Shown here one piece after another: positions 44,451 through 56,057 of a stretch of 64,000 nt of DNA. Origin of the DNA: Tamarix chinensis (lineage: Eukaryota; Streptophyta; Magnoliopsida; Caryophyllales; Tamaricaceae); NCBI GenBank assembly GCA_030549775.1, contig CM060174.1:94504132-94568131 (forward strand), written 5' to 3'. The first letter of the stretch is position 1. Each line of letters opens with the position of its first letter. Position numbers and translations under genes: made by a program. The notes beneath the pieces are model-generated. The model was not told where the DNA came from, ran no database searches, and worked only from the letters and a program-made list of their open reading frames with translations.

Positions 44451-46980
44451 CCAAATTATATTAAACAAAGCCTCCGTGTCCTCCTCCCCAAACCCCATAG
44501 GAATCCCACCATACAACTCATCAGTGCGATCATAGTTGCAAACATAGTTAAAAGTTGCTGAATCTGCCTAGAATGATACAATATGAGAATTGTTAAATTC
44601 TTTCTTGGGTAGTTTCGTCTAACGTAACCAATGTACCACAGTTTTTGCCAAAAAGCCTCGGTGCCCTTATCAAATAAACATAAAGCGTCAACATAATTGA
44701 TATTCTTTCCGTCAATGGTGCCAATTGTTAGAACCTCAATCACCATATTTGGGCATGACTCTCCTCCTTAAAGATGACCATTGCATTGAGTGTCAAACCC
44801 TAAACCAACATCAACATAGAAAATCATGCCTTAACTATTACAAGAAAAGGAAGAGCAAGGGTTTTGTTTTAACAGCTAAAACAATATAATTTTCATTAGA
44901 TCACAAGTAGCAATATATGAGTTGCCTTAATCCTAGCATTATATTTTAATCCACTACCTTGATTTTGAAATTGAGTAATTATACTGAACCAATGAGCACA
45001 ATGGGGCATAAGACTTTTTTCCACGTGAAATAGCAGGTGATTGGTCTTCACGACAGTTGGTGGTATTATATTAGAATAATAGTGTGAGTGCAAAGATATG
45101 CCATCAAGGTTATCAATCAGTGAACACCATGGTTTTGTAATGCACTTGATATCCTTGCCAACACTTAACTAAACAATTTCATTTCTTCTTGAGGCTAATA
45201 TGGAGACAAGAACGGAAAAAATTACAATTATAAGCATAACCCAAGTGCTCTGCAGTTTTGTATCGCACTACCACTTTTGATACCACTTTATTAATACAAA
45301 AACAGAATGATCTTGCATACATTGCTCCAATTTGGCCACAAGCACAAAAGCTTTGGTATTAGATTTTGTTTATTCTTTTAGTCATTTCATCCACTCATTT
45401 CACGGTTTTCAAGGGTGTGGTTGATTGTAAATAGAAGCTTGTCTTGTAACCGTTTGTGAAAGACTTAAAAAACAAAGAATTTGAAGGAATATTGATATGG
45501 TTTGCAAGAGTTTGTTGGGAGATGATTGAAAAAGTCAGCTTTGTTAGACATTTTACTGCTTTTCTTGATGGATGTCATCGTATTATAAATAATGTGATGG
45601 TTGCTACAGGCTCTTTGGGAAAGAATATACTCAACGCTATTCGGCTTGGTGCTGAGTCTCTTGGAAAAATTAGTGAGCCCAATCTTGTATGTGATGTCAG
45701 TCAGCTTCCGTCTACAGTTAAATCACCTCTTTATCTCTACATTATTTGGATCAATTCTACTTCATTCTGTTTTGCTAGTATCACCTTGATCATAGACCAG
45801 AAAATGATGTGGGTTGAGGAAGGAAAGAATGAAATCAAGGAAGTCGCTTATTGCTGTTTGATGATTAAGGTAAGCAAACTTTGGCATTCATGGTACATAT
45901 ATTTCTTTATTTTGCTGCTAAATGTTGGAAGAGCAGAGTAGGTTTGGTGATTATGCTATTAGGTGTCCTTTGATTGACGCCTATGACCTGTTCAATGGAA
46001 TGCTGGAATGCAATTTTTCATCACGTACCATGATTATGGATAATGTCCTTAACTTTAGTAGTTGCATTTTCTCTATGATAGAAGTGAGAATGTGGTTGTT
46101 TGATTGGGATGAGGATAACACATTCAGTAATGTTGGTATGATTCTTGCACTACCGGAGATGAACTTTAGGCTGTGTAATAATGAAAATCCAAGCGGTTGG
46201 AGTAATGTAGCTAAAGCTGGTTACTGGATTATGCATATAGATGGGACAGGTGCTAATATCCTGAGTCCTGCTGATTTGCATGATGTGAATGGGAGGAAAT
46301 ATGTGGGAAAAGAGGCACCATTTGTGAAGGAGTTGATTGTTAGGCAGAGAGGCAATTATCTCATTTGCTACCTTGTTATTCCAACTATCCATGAGGAAAT
46401 TAGTTGCCATGGATATCCACCAACATATGGTGCCTATGAATATGGTGTTGCTTGGGTTGATTCTGTTTTGTTAAATGAGGAGATAAAATACGGGGGCATC
46501 ATCACCATTCTTTGGAAGTCTAATATTGTTTCTCAAGTGGAGGATATCATGGTTAAAGTGATTCTGATTTGGGACCCTCGGACTTTCACCATTCTTGCTA
46601 CCATACTACCATGTTTTGATGCTATGGTTGTCATATTTGGGGCCTTTGCTTATGTTTTCTTGATTTGTCTTCTGCAAGGTTTCATGATAGGACTATACTT
46701 GCAACTCATAAATCACTATCCTGGTGGCCTAACTGATTCTTAATGTATGATTGCTGTAATGGTGGTTTACATTGGTGCTTTTGTGTCTATAGACACCACT
46801 GTTGCTTTATTGTTTATGACAATATTGTTATTCGTTGGACATACTCCTGTGAGCTGGAGCTTACATCCCTTCAACCTTGAGGACAAGGTTGGTCTTGCAG
46901 GGGTGAGTAATGGTACGAACATAGTTGGCCTTGGGCCAAGTATTTTGCAGCCCAACGTAGCAAACTATTAGGCTCAAATA
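44449..46980. mobile_element. Unassigned insertion with long frames
   Basis: Foreign DNA starts where homology to the 12-kb copy stops. It has a minus-strand frame at 44746-44456 (start MVIEVLTIGTIDGKNINYVD) and plus frames at 45456-45941 and 45922-46743 (273 codons). The plus frame contains VAKAGYWIMHIDGTGANILS and two hydrophobic C-terminal stretches, but no known domain. Near the right end, HPFNLEDKVGLAGVSNGTN resembles the tail often found after gypsy pol genes (an L-E-D-K-V stretch before the 3' LTR), so retrotransposon origin is likely. No LTR pair or target duplication was found. Confidence 0.35.
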
Positions 46981-48029
46981 GTTCTGTTTATTAGGGTACT
47001 AGCATTGGATATTATTCCACTAGAATATTCTAAAATTTGTCATTAGCCTAACTGCTTGAGTCTGTCTTTTAGCTTGATGACAAATTGCTATATAATACTA
47101 GGAAGTCATTTTAACAATTTACACTCTATTAGGTACTAATATGTAGTATTAAAATTTCATTTACACCCTTCATTGAATTATAGCAAAAGGTGAGGGTTAA
47201 AGTAGAAAATAGGTTTTAACTTTTTTAAAGTGATTTTTTTTTTATACAAAATTTTTGTGATAGAATAACTTGCTTATTGATATGGAGGTAGTATGTTGTA
47301 AGCAATGTTTAATAGCAAACATAAATTAAGGAAAATTTCCCTCCTTTTGTCTAGATTCTCTTTCCCCTCCCTAATTTCTGAACTTATGGAGCTTGTCGCT
47401 GCTCAAACTGTAGTAATCTATGGTTCCCATGTTTCAGGCTGCATCAAATAGGATGTGTGAGACTAAAGACTATTGGTCTTGAGCTAAGGAATAGGTGAAT
47501 TAACAAATCCTTTAGCTAAAATAGGGGCTTGTTACAATATTAAGATATCCCATTTTGCGAGTATACAGGAGGACTGTTTTCTTGGCTCCTTGGTCATCCT
47601 CTGTTTTTTTTTGTTTTTTTTCTTTTTCTGTATGCCTTTTGTGCATACATCAAGCAATTAATTTCTCTTTTTTTGTTCTTTTTTTTTTTCTGCTGTAATA
47701 AATAGTATGTCAAAAGCCTTGAAGAAACACGTGTTTGTCTGTGCATGTTCTACAAGCAACCAAAACTTGTTTCAACAAGTATGAACATTGCAATAATGCT
47801 AGAATTTTTACGTAGTTTTTGCTAGTCAATAATTATAACATGAAAATTTTCTTTGACAGAACCAATTGGCAATTATTGTATATCTTCTAATTTAAGCATT
47901 GATCTAACGTATGAAGACGTCTTCTTAGTATGTTATTCTTCTAGAACGCATGGCTTTTCTTTTCTTTTCTATCCATAGTTAGTGTAATTTGCTGACCGAC
48001 GATCAATGACCAATTTCTTTAATTTTTGA
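46981..48029. other. Intergenic, T-rich
   Basis: Several poly-T runs (47230, 47605-47630, 47665-47690) and no protein-like frame. The end may be intron ahead of the J-domain exons (acceptor-like TTTTTGAACAG at about 48022-48032). Confidence 0.4.
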
Positions 48030-48032
48030 ACA

Positions 48033-48583
48033 GGCTATGGAGTTATCCAGCACTAGGAAAACATCAGAAGACGCCCAACACGAAGATTAAATTCAAGTAA
48101 TTGATTCTTCTATTTGTTGTATGTTGTGCTGATATTCTTAAACATTGTGGTTTTTGCTCGCACTAGACAGAATCCTAAATTTTGTGGGTTTCTGAAGATG
48201 AGATACAAAGTTGGTCAAAAGGGAAGGAAGGGAACATCCGCGTGTTGCTGTCAACTTTAGAATATGTAAGTACACATCATAATTCTTGTGAATACTTGCT
48301 TATATTGTGCTATAGCAATGATTTGGAATCAAAGGATGGAAATTTGTGTGCATGTGCAAACTGGTTTATTGTTAAATTTGACAAGAGAGAATACCTTAGT
48401 TCTGGTCATCGGTTAGACCGGGAATATCTCCATTCTGGCGCTGCCTAATGTTGGCTTAAGTATGAACTAGTTCTTTGGCCTAATAGTGGCCGGTGGCCCG
48501 CGCCATTGGTGGTTGATATAATAGAAGCTAATATCGTAAAGAGAGCATATCGAAAAGCTTTGCTGTTTGTCCACCCAGACAAG
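48033..48583 (+). pseudogene. Auxilin-type J-domain fragment
   Basis: Segments read as exons of a plant auxilin-like (clathrin-uncoating) protein. A small exon after 48032 reads AMELSSTRKTSEDAQHED. The next, from about 48190 to the donor-like ATATGTAAGT at 48268, gives DEIQSWSKGKEGNIRVLLST and LEYV, the entry to the auxilin J-domain. The third, about 48466-48583, gives ELVLWPNSGRWPAPL and IVKRAYRKALLFVHPDK, which includes the HPD motif that activates Hsc70. It ends at a donor-like AAGGTGAAG. The last J-domain exon (normally YIAEKVFDLLKEAW-like) is not found before 49 kb, nor are the N-terminal exons. A gene fragment; expression is not indicated. Confidence 0.75.
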
Positions 48584-49099
48584 GTGAAGTTTTGCATGCT
48601 TACCACCAAAGTACATTGCACATAAGGGTTTTCGATATTTTGCGAGTATGTTAACATTGCATTTTTCTACTTTATTCTTCTTATTTCTAATCTGTGTGAT
48701 GACATCAAAAGTTCATGATGTCATGATAATCTGTGTGAAATGGGAATTAATCTAATGTTTGCAAAATATAACATAAACTTTTGCACCCAATGAAGTCTTA
48801 GCCATTCATCAATTAGGAGTGGGACGGATCGATATTCAGAGCTTTTTAGACTACTTTATCAACGAAAGCATTTCGGACAAAGCATCTTAGTGAAGCATCT
48901 AGAGCAGCATTGCTATATATAACTGCACATTGGTCATCCAACGAGCTTTAGTTTCCAGTTTTTATCATCGTAGATCTGTATCTATATAGCTGAAATCTCT
49001 TCCACTATGTACTTGTATATATATATAATATATATATATATATATAATGATTATGTAATTTCTCATAATTCTGGTGGTCCGGTTTGATGATTGAGTAGG
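48584..49099. other. Intergenic with TA microsatellite
   Basis: No coding segment. A TA-rich microsatellite occupies about 49017-49047. Confidence 0.6.
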
Positions 49100-49718
49100 G
49101 AATTCAACGTTAGGTTAAAGCCATGGAATGGTTTGGCCATAATGATTTCTCAAAGTCTTCTACTAAACCTTTCCAATTTGATGGCAAAGAAGCAGGACAA
49201 CTCAGGAATCGTGGTCCTCTCACTTTCATCAACGTACGTGCCTACATGCTCTTAATCAATTGCTTCGAGGGCGGTTCTGAGTATGATAGTAACAGAAAAA
49301 TCATAGATCTATGATTCTATGGTCTCTCCTGAAAATAAAACTTTCAAATATGATAATTTAGTTGGCAAAATATTAAGCTGACAACACGAAAATTGCAGAT
49401 TCAATTACTAAGTGCTACATTATCATCCTTCTTCTTTTTCTTGTTCTGCTATAGGGCCTCAAAAGAAATTTCTAGCCCCTTGCGACTCAAGGCTGAGCCT
49501 AATTGCCTCCCTCCGACCATCGAATTGTATAATGAAACCTTTTTCTTTTGAAAATCAATTAATGAATCCTACGTACTGCACCCTCATGCATGCAGGCCCA
49601 TGATGCCGGACACGTGGTTCCAATGGATCAGCCTAAGGCTTCCCTTGAAATGTTGAAGAGATGGGCACAAGGCCAAATTGTTAGAGACGAGAGACACGGC
49701 CTGATCTCTCCTCAATGA
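49099..49718 (+). pseudogene. Serine carboxypeptidase-like, last two exons
   Basis: Exon A (to 49233) reads VKAMEWFGHND, FQFDGKEAGQLRNRGPLTFI, the end region of serine carboxypeptidases (peptidase S10). It stops at a donor GTACGT. Exon B (49596-49718, acceptor TGCAG) reads AHDAGHVVPMDQPKASLEML then KRWAQGQIV and ends in a stop at 49716-49718. The catalytic His in the GHxVPMDQP motif is kept. Upstream exons with the catalytic Ser and Asp are absent. At 49111-49113 a TAG stands where the family normally has Trp (the RWV of the N-S-R-W-V motif), so exon A is interrupted. Phase across the 362-bp intron is consistent. A truncated gene, probably vacuolar or secreted in the intact family. Confidence 0.85.
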
Positions 49719-50350
49719 CCTCCATCCATCAGAAATTAAAATTAGAGCTTGAATTAGCAGTAACATGGCCGAGAGAGAAAGGGTTGATTGGACCTTAGAA
49801 GGGGTCGTGTACTTTTTGAATATTGCAGTTTGGTAATTGATGTGAGAGTTGGTTATTGATTGAAACAGGTGGATTGGGATCCATTCAACTCACTTGGCAC
49901 ACTATGACAGTTCAGCGGTTCGAAGGCAGCAGAGTCATGATAGAAACTTCAGAGATTCAGGGACTTCGGGAGTGGGGTGGTTCAAAATAGGTGCATTTTT
50001 CAGCTTTTTTCTCTAAGTGTATATTGACCACTAGCTAGAGACTTTTTTTTGTGACATATTGTAAAATAGTCGGAGTTATGTATTTTTTTTATTTAAATTT
50101 TTGTTTTATTGCCATTAAATCACCTGCTTCAATCATTAACACTTTGAAAGTTAAACTTCTTTGACCGGCTGATTAAAAGTTATTGGTTTTTGGTCGCTGT
50201 AGGACCCCCTTACCTAATCTAGTACTATAAACATTAGTGAGCTTGTTGTGCAGAATATTACCCGAACGTCTTCTTTCGCATTCTCCTCCACCGAGTCTTT
50301 TTCAATTGCTAGAGCCTAGAGACCAAGGCAGTACGACCGGTTAGCGTGTC

Positions 50351-50388
<38 letters not shown>

Positions 50389-50661
50389 ACAAAATAGATG
50401 CTATTTAACTTAAGTTTCTTTTGCCTTGATTTTCCTGCTTCGCCCGCGGTTTTGTTACAATTGGTCTAAAAATATCTCTAAGCTTGGTTAGAATTGGACC
50501 ATAAATTCTAAGCTGAGTAAAAACTGTACTATGTTTGTACACGAGGTGCGTACTACTCAAGCAAGAGCTATGTGCGGTTTGTCCGCGTGAGTTGCGTGCA
50601 AGTTTTATATATATTAGAAACGACAAACTAGCTATTTAGTTCTAGTGGAGCTCATCAATGA
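49719..50661. other. Intergenic, no supported gene
   Basis: A (TA)n followed by (GA)n microsatellite lies at about 50351-50388. Otherwise no coding or repeat features are recognised. Confidence 0.55.
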
Positions 50662-52793
50662 ATTTTGTATAGGGATGAGGATGACAATTAGGCAGACTTT
50701 ATCTAAAATTAGATAGATTTTATTTATTAAATATATAAATAAATTTAGATAAATAAATATAGATATGGATATAGAAAAAAATTTAAAAAAATAGTCAGAT
50801 TTGGATACGTATGCAGGTACATGATATCAAAATATATACTTGTATTCGTTTACCCGTAATAAAAAGGTAATTTTATCCTTCATTTAAATAATACAACATT
50901 ACATACACTAATGTTAAAAATATACATTAAATAAAATCCTAAAAATCTAAAACAAACCAAAACAATTAAACAAATAAAAAAATTTACAACTTAACCAACA
51001 ACAGCTCATCGAGCCCCGATTCCTATTTTTTAATTTGGAAAGATATCTTCATGCTCATGCGTTCTCCTTCCTCAATTCTCCATTCCTAGACCCCAATTCC
51101 CACTTCCCATTCCTTGTTCTAGTATATTTGTGCGTTCGATCGGCGACTACTCTTCTATCAAGGCATTGTGGCGTCCGTTGGCATCCACTCTTCCTCTTGG
51201 CTTCTCCTTCTCTCGGCCATTTGGTAACCGTGTCTACAGATCTTCGTTGTGCCTCCGCCTCTAAGTCTTGACAACGAACCTACATTCAATCTCTCGGTCA
51301 TTTGGTGATTGTGGCTATACATTTCATTATGCCATTGATGTTCTTTTTCATCAGGTAAAAAACTAATATATCTAACTCTAAATATCATTAATAAACAACG
51401 AAAATTATGTATGTATGCATATTGTAAATTACATATCTAGTGTGCTATCAAAATTTTAATTTGAGGAAAAAAATGAATCTCGACACCATAATTCAATGAA
51501 TCCATCATTTAGTTATGAGTGGGGCAGATATTGCCTTTTAGTTACGATTGACCGATTAGGATAGATCTGGTATGCTCTACTAGTCTGTTATGTAGTGAAT
51601 AAGTAGATATGATATATAAGTATATGCAATCTGCATATATATATATATGCGCGATAACATAATTATCAAGCAAAATCTAACATGTTGATAAATTATAGGA
51701 AGATATCATAGATTTGTTGTTGAAAACTTTTTATCTAGCCTATTGTTTGTTGTAGCTAACTAGCTATATGCAATCTATTATTTTAAGCTAATCATTCTGA
51801 ATATGCAATTAGTTGTCTGCTATCTTAAGTTAATCATTCCAAATAGCATGTTAACTGAATGGAATGAATAAGATGACATATCTTAAGTTATAAAGTTAAT
51901 ATCTACAATCTTCTTGTTGAACATGATCTTATTTGTTGAAAATCATATTACAAACATGGTCAAAATGAAGACATTATTTTTCATATCAGTAAAACTTATA
52001 TTATGAATGGAAATAAGAAAGTTGTCATGAATAAATTATGTATAATTCAATATTGGTACACAAAATGGATTAGCAAATGACTATGTGGTTACATAATTTA
52101 TTGTGATAGTAATGTGTTCATAATCTTGGAATTAATAAAAATTATAATAATTGTTATGAAACTCTTTTTACCTAATGTTTGTAATTTATGTAAAATCATT
52201 TGAATTTGATATTGTGAAGTTTTAATGGTTTATGTGCTTTCATAATTTTCTCCTTAGATTTAGAGATGTCAACTAGAGCTAGTACTACCAATTCACGAAG
52301 TTAAATACCTCCATATGCATCCACTACAGCTAATAATCCTAATACTACTGACCCATCTAAAAACGAGGAAGAGGAAGATGTGGAAGTGCAACAATTTACT
52401 CTAGGGGAAAAAAAGAAGAAGAAAACCTCAATTGTATGGGAGAATTTTATTGAGATAGGGGTTAATGGAAAGAAGAAGGCTATTTGTAGAGGTTGTAATA
52501 AAAATTTTAAGTGGGGATTCCAAAAGTGGCACTTCTCATTTGCATGAGCATATAAAGAAGTGCGTAAGTTTTAAGGTTATACAAGGAGTAGGGCAAAACA
52601 AGTTGCAATTCACTCAAAATGGGGAAGGAAACTGAAATATAATGATCATTAAATTTAATCAAGAAGTTTCAAGGCAAGACTTGTGTAATACTGCCGTGAT
52701 ACATGAGTATCCACTTTATATAGTGGAATATGAAGGATTTAAGACGTTTGTGTTAGGTCTTCAACCTTCTTTTAAGTTGATTTCAAAGAGTAC

Positions 52794-53097
52794 TGTAACA
52801 CCTCGAGTCGACACGACCACGCGGGGACTACCTTGGAGTGCTTTCGGATTGATCGGCTGGCCCCACAGATCAACACGAGTCCTTTTAGCACGCTTTGTCC
52901 TCACTCACGTGCTTCCCGAGAAACTTTCAGAAAATTTCTAAAACTTCCCAGAAGGTCACACATCCTAAAATTGCTCCACGGCCAGCACACTTAACTGTGG
53001 AGTTCTTAAGATGGAATCACCAAAAGGATGGTATACCATGTTGATATAAGTAGTCAAATCAATCCTTATAACACTCCGCTCAATATGGGGTATTACA
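52794..53097 (-). repeat. Cassandra 3' LTR
   Basis: A 304-base copy with substitutions in the 5S-like box, for example AGTTAAGTGTGCT in place of AGTTAAGCGTGCT. Confidence 0.93.
52943..53008 (-). promoter_or_regulatory. 5S rRNA-derived segment in 3' LTR
   Basis: Same region in the other LTR, with changes in both boxes (AGTTAAGTGTGC; GGATGTGTGACC). It is less likely to bind TFIIIA. Confidence 0.85.
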
Positions 53098-53244
53098 TTC
53101 ACCCCCACTCAAAGAACGCAACGTCCTCGTTGCGCCTCAACCAATGATTGTCTCAATACAGTTCATCCCAAGAATCATCTCGCTAGGTGACTGACTGGCT
53201 CATCCAAGTTCAGCTCACGGTCGCGGTTTCGCTCTGATACCATT

Positions 53245-53548
53245 TGTAACACCCCGAGTCGACACGACCACGCGGGGACTACCTTGGAGTGCTTTCGGAT
53301 TGATCGGATGTCCCCACAGATCAATACGGGTCCTTTTAGCACGCTTTGTCCTCACTCACGTGCTTCCCGAGAAACTTTCAGAAAATTTCTAAAACTTCCC
53401 AGAAGGTCACCCATCCTAAAATTTCTCCACGACCAGCACGCTTAACTATGGAGTTCTTAAGATGGAATCACTAAAAGGATGGTATACCATGTTGATATAA
53501 GTAGCCAAATCAATCCTTATAACACTCCGCTCAATATGGGGTATTACA
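53245..53548 (-). repeat. Cassandra 5' LTR
   Basis: Begins TGTAATACCCC and ends GGGGTGTTACA on the minus strand, 304 bases. It is the better preserved LTR for the 5S-like box (AGTTAAGCGTGCT intact). Confidence 0.93.
53394..53458 (-). promoter_or_regulatory. 5S rRNA-derived segment (Pol III box region) in 5' LTR
   Basis: The minus strand reads AAGAACTCCATAGTTAAGCG, TGCTGG, then TAGGATGGGTGACCTTCTGG and GAAG. Plant 5S rRNA genes have AGAACTCCGAAGTTAAGCGTGCTTGG and AGGATGGGTGACCTCCTGGGAAG at matching positions, the A-box and C-box of the internal RNA polymerase III promoter. The A-box and C-box cores are preserved; the intermediate element region is diverged. Confidence 0.9.
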
Positions 53549-56057
53549 AGTACATTGAAGAGTGGTATATTTAATATGTTTTAATTTGAGAAAAATAAAG
53601 CAATTTCTCTATTACATTGTAATAAGAGTCAGATTTCAATTACTACCAACATGTGGACCGTGCAAAATCAAAAGATTTCACAAAACCTCATTAGATTGAT
53701 ACTCAATGAAACTTACAGAGTTAGATACTTAGGTACTTTCATATTTTATCCACATCAAGTTCTTGAGTTTTGATGTTAATATTATGTGATAATATGTTGT
53801 TCTCATTTTTATTTGTTGTTTTGTTTCCCTTTATCTTTGTTAAGGTTCATATATGCTCCTACTTCCCACACAACTTAAGTTCTTTGTGATTTTTTTCTAA
53901 CTATTTTGGTGGATTAAAAGATTGATACAAAGCTTAGAACACTAACTTTTGACAATTGTACTACCAATAATGCTATGATTGATGAGATGAAAAGGAGATT
54001 ACAAGTGAAGTGTTTTTTGTTGCACAAAAAAATATGTTCACATGCGTTGTGTTGTGCATATTATTAATGTGATTGTTAGGGATGGGATGGATGTATCCAA
54101 AAGACAATTGAAAATGTTCATGAGAATGTGGTGTTTTGGAGGGTAACATCAAAAATAATAGAAAGTTTTATAGAGGTTTTCCAACAAAAAAAAAGGTCCA
54201 TAACCCAAGGCCTTAGTGCAAGATTGTAAGACAAGATAGAACTCCACTTTCTTAATGCTTAATGTTCCATTGTTCTGTGAAGATGTGTTTGAGTAGTTAT
54301 CATGGTTGGAGCCTAGTTTTAAATGTTGTCCTAGTTCTGAACAGTGGAAAAGGGCTTAGATTATTTGTTCGAAATTGTCGTTGTTTTATGGGGCTATTTT
54401 GTTGTTTTCGGAAAATAAGTATCCTACTTCTAACTTGTATTTTCCTAAGGTATGACAGATTAGATTGGCCTTTTCTAGATGGGCATTTGAGAAAGACGAC
54501 GAAATTAATAATATGGCTAAAAAATATTAGAGAATTTTGATAAATATTGGAGTGTAATTCATGGGATTATGGTAGTAGCAACCATTTTGGAATGTTATTA
54601 TCCCTTAATTTATCAAGACTCCACTTATGATGAGGTAGAGAAAGTTTGTAAAAAAATTTATTAGTTATTTCGGGAGTATAAAGAGAAATTGAAGCACATA
54701 GAAAAATGCAAGTACATCTTGTGGTTTAACTATTTATAGTCATACTTCTTATGGTGATAGTGTTAGTTTGGATTCTAGAGGATCAGAAATATATGAAAAG
54801 TAGTTAACTAAACATAACATCACTAATTCATCACAAAAGAACAAACTAGACTATTACTTGGAGAAGGCTCTTATGCTAAGGATGGAAAGACTTTGATGAT
54901 TTTTCATGGTGGAAGACAAACACTAAGTTTCCAATTTTACAAAACATGGCTAGGGATATAATTTCTATTCATGTTTTCACAATTTCTTCAAAAAATAATA
55001 ATAATAGGAGTGTTTGCTTTATCACTCCTCACTGCAATCGGTTACATTAAAACATCAAAAGACTTTAGAAGCATTGGTGTGTGGTTGATATTAGATTTGG
55101 GTAGCAATCATGAGTAACAATGGTGATATTTTTTTATATTGCTAAAATTTAGTTTAATTATGAAATATGTATTATTTTATCTATTAATTTCATTATGTCA
55201 ATCCTTTGCTAGATAATAATGATTCTTAAATATCATATTATAACGGTGCTTGTCGTGCTTCTTTTAAAGATGAGGAGTTCGATGATAGTGAAAATGAGGT
55301 AAAGCTTATGTGTTTATATATTTTATAATGTTATTAGTAAATTTAATATATATAGATATATACATTTTTTTAATACTTATTTTTACTATTTTGATTTACC
55401 ATATAGGTGCATAATGATTGAAGTATGAAGATTCACGAATGAAAATTGAAAAGTTATTCCTATCATAAATGTCATTTGTGTTCTGTTAGGTTTTGATATT
55501 TTTTGGACATTATCTACTAGTTTTAAACTACATTTTTGTTGACATATTTCACTATATTTTTCTATTATGCTACTCAGATGTATTTTGAATAATTTGCTTG
55601 TTATTAGAAAAGTTATGGAAGTCTAACAAGTTATAACTTTGAAGCACGACTAGTTCATGTATAATAGAGGCATGGTTGCTTTGGTAAATGATGATTTGTC
55701 CGCTTAAGCTACTAAGTTGATAATTTATTAGTTTTTTTCTATTTTTATATACATTTTGATGTCAAAAAGTAATTCCATAGGTGAATTCTGCATAATTAAA
55801 ATTTTTAATAGGTAAACGGGTGATGATAATGGATAAACGGGTAATTTTAATCTGTCGGGTAACGGGTTTGATAAGTAACATATTTATCCATTTATTTGTC
55901 AGGTATTAGGTATCTGCCGAATACAGATGTTGATGAAATAATAGATATTTGTTTGGGTATAAGTACAGAAATGAATGTAGGTAAAAACAAACTCTTATCA
56001 AGTACGGGTAGGGGGTACCTGATCCGTACCTGTCCGGTTGTCGTCCCTAGTTTTGTG

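Larger units (their letters stand above)
52794..53548 (-). mobile_element. Cassandra TRIM retrotransposon, complete
   Basis: A 755-bp non-coding element with two 304-bp LTRs (52794-53097 and 53245-53548) around a 147-bp interior. The flanks carry a perfect 5-bp duplication AGTAC (52789-52793 and 53549-53553). On the minus strand the interior starts with a primer site ATGGTATCAGAGC (53243-53231) and ends with the purine tract GAGTGGGGGTGAA (53110-53098). The LTRs carry a 5S-rRNA-like segment, the hallmark of Cassandra. About 12 mismatches separate the LTRs by eye (~4%). It has no gene and depends on proteins from other elements. Confidence 0.95.
52266..55100 (+). pseudogene. hAT transposase (RICESLEEPER-like), dead
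   Basis: ATG 52266 follows a TTAG acceptor-like site; the frame stops after MSTRASTTNSRS. A BED finger at about 52420-52565 reads SIVWENFIEIGVNGKKKAIC then GTSHLHEHIKKC with a 1-nt shift in between. FNQEVSRQDLCNTAVIHEYP and VLGLQPSFKLISKST continue to 52788, interrupted by Cassandra, and resume at 53554 with SITTNMWTVQNQK. Further blocks are TLTFDNCTTNNAMIDEMKRR (53950), LFSENKYPTSNLYFPKV (54400), LDYYLEKALMLRMER and FSWWKTNTKFPILQNMARDI (54850-54965), and SVCFITPHCNRLH (55010), the hAT dimerisation end. Stops and shifts occur throughout, so the gene is long dead and cannot mobilise the element. Confidence 0.85.
50670..56049 (+). mobile_element. hAT element with TIRs, split by Cassandra
   Basis: Terminal inverted repeats TAGGGATGAGGATGACAA (left) and the complement of TAGGGACGACAACCGGACAG (right end TCGTCCCTA at 56041-56049). 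Subterminal regions on both sides repeat TTTACCCGTAAT / AAACGGGTAATTTTA-like motifs. Flanking 8-mers ATTTTGTA and GTTTTGTG agree at six positions, a decayed hAT target duplication. It contains a dead transposase gene and, inside that, a 755-bp Cassandra retrotransposon. Confidence 0.85.

Noticed and set aside
43240..50400. A defined Helitron
   Set aside because: Gene-fragment content suggests capture, but I found no convincing 5' TC / 3' hairpin-CTRR pair or Rep/helicase sequence.
52794..53548. Two 5S rRNA genes
   Set aside because: Only ~65 bases resemble 5S, inside equal LTRs with primer site and target duplication; this is Cassandra, not rDNA.
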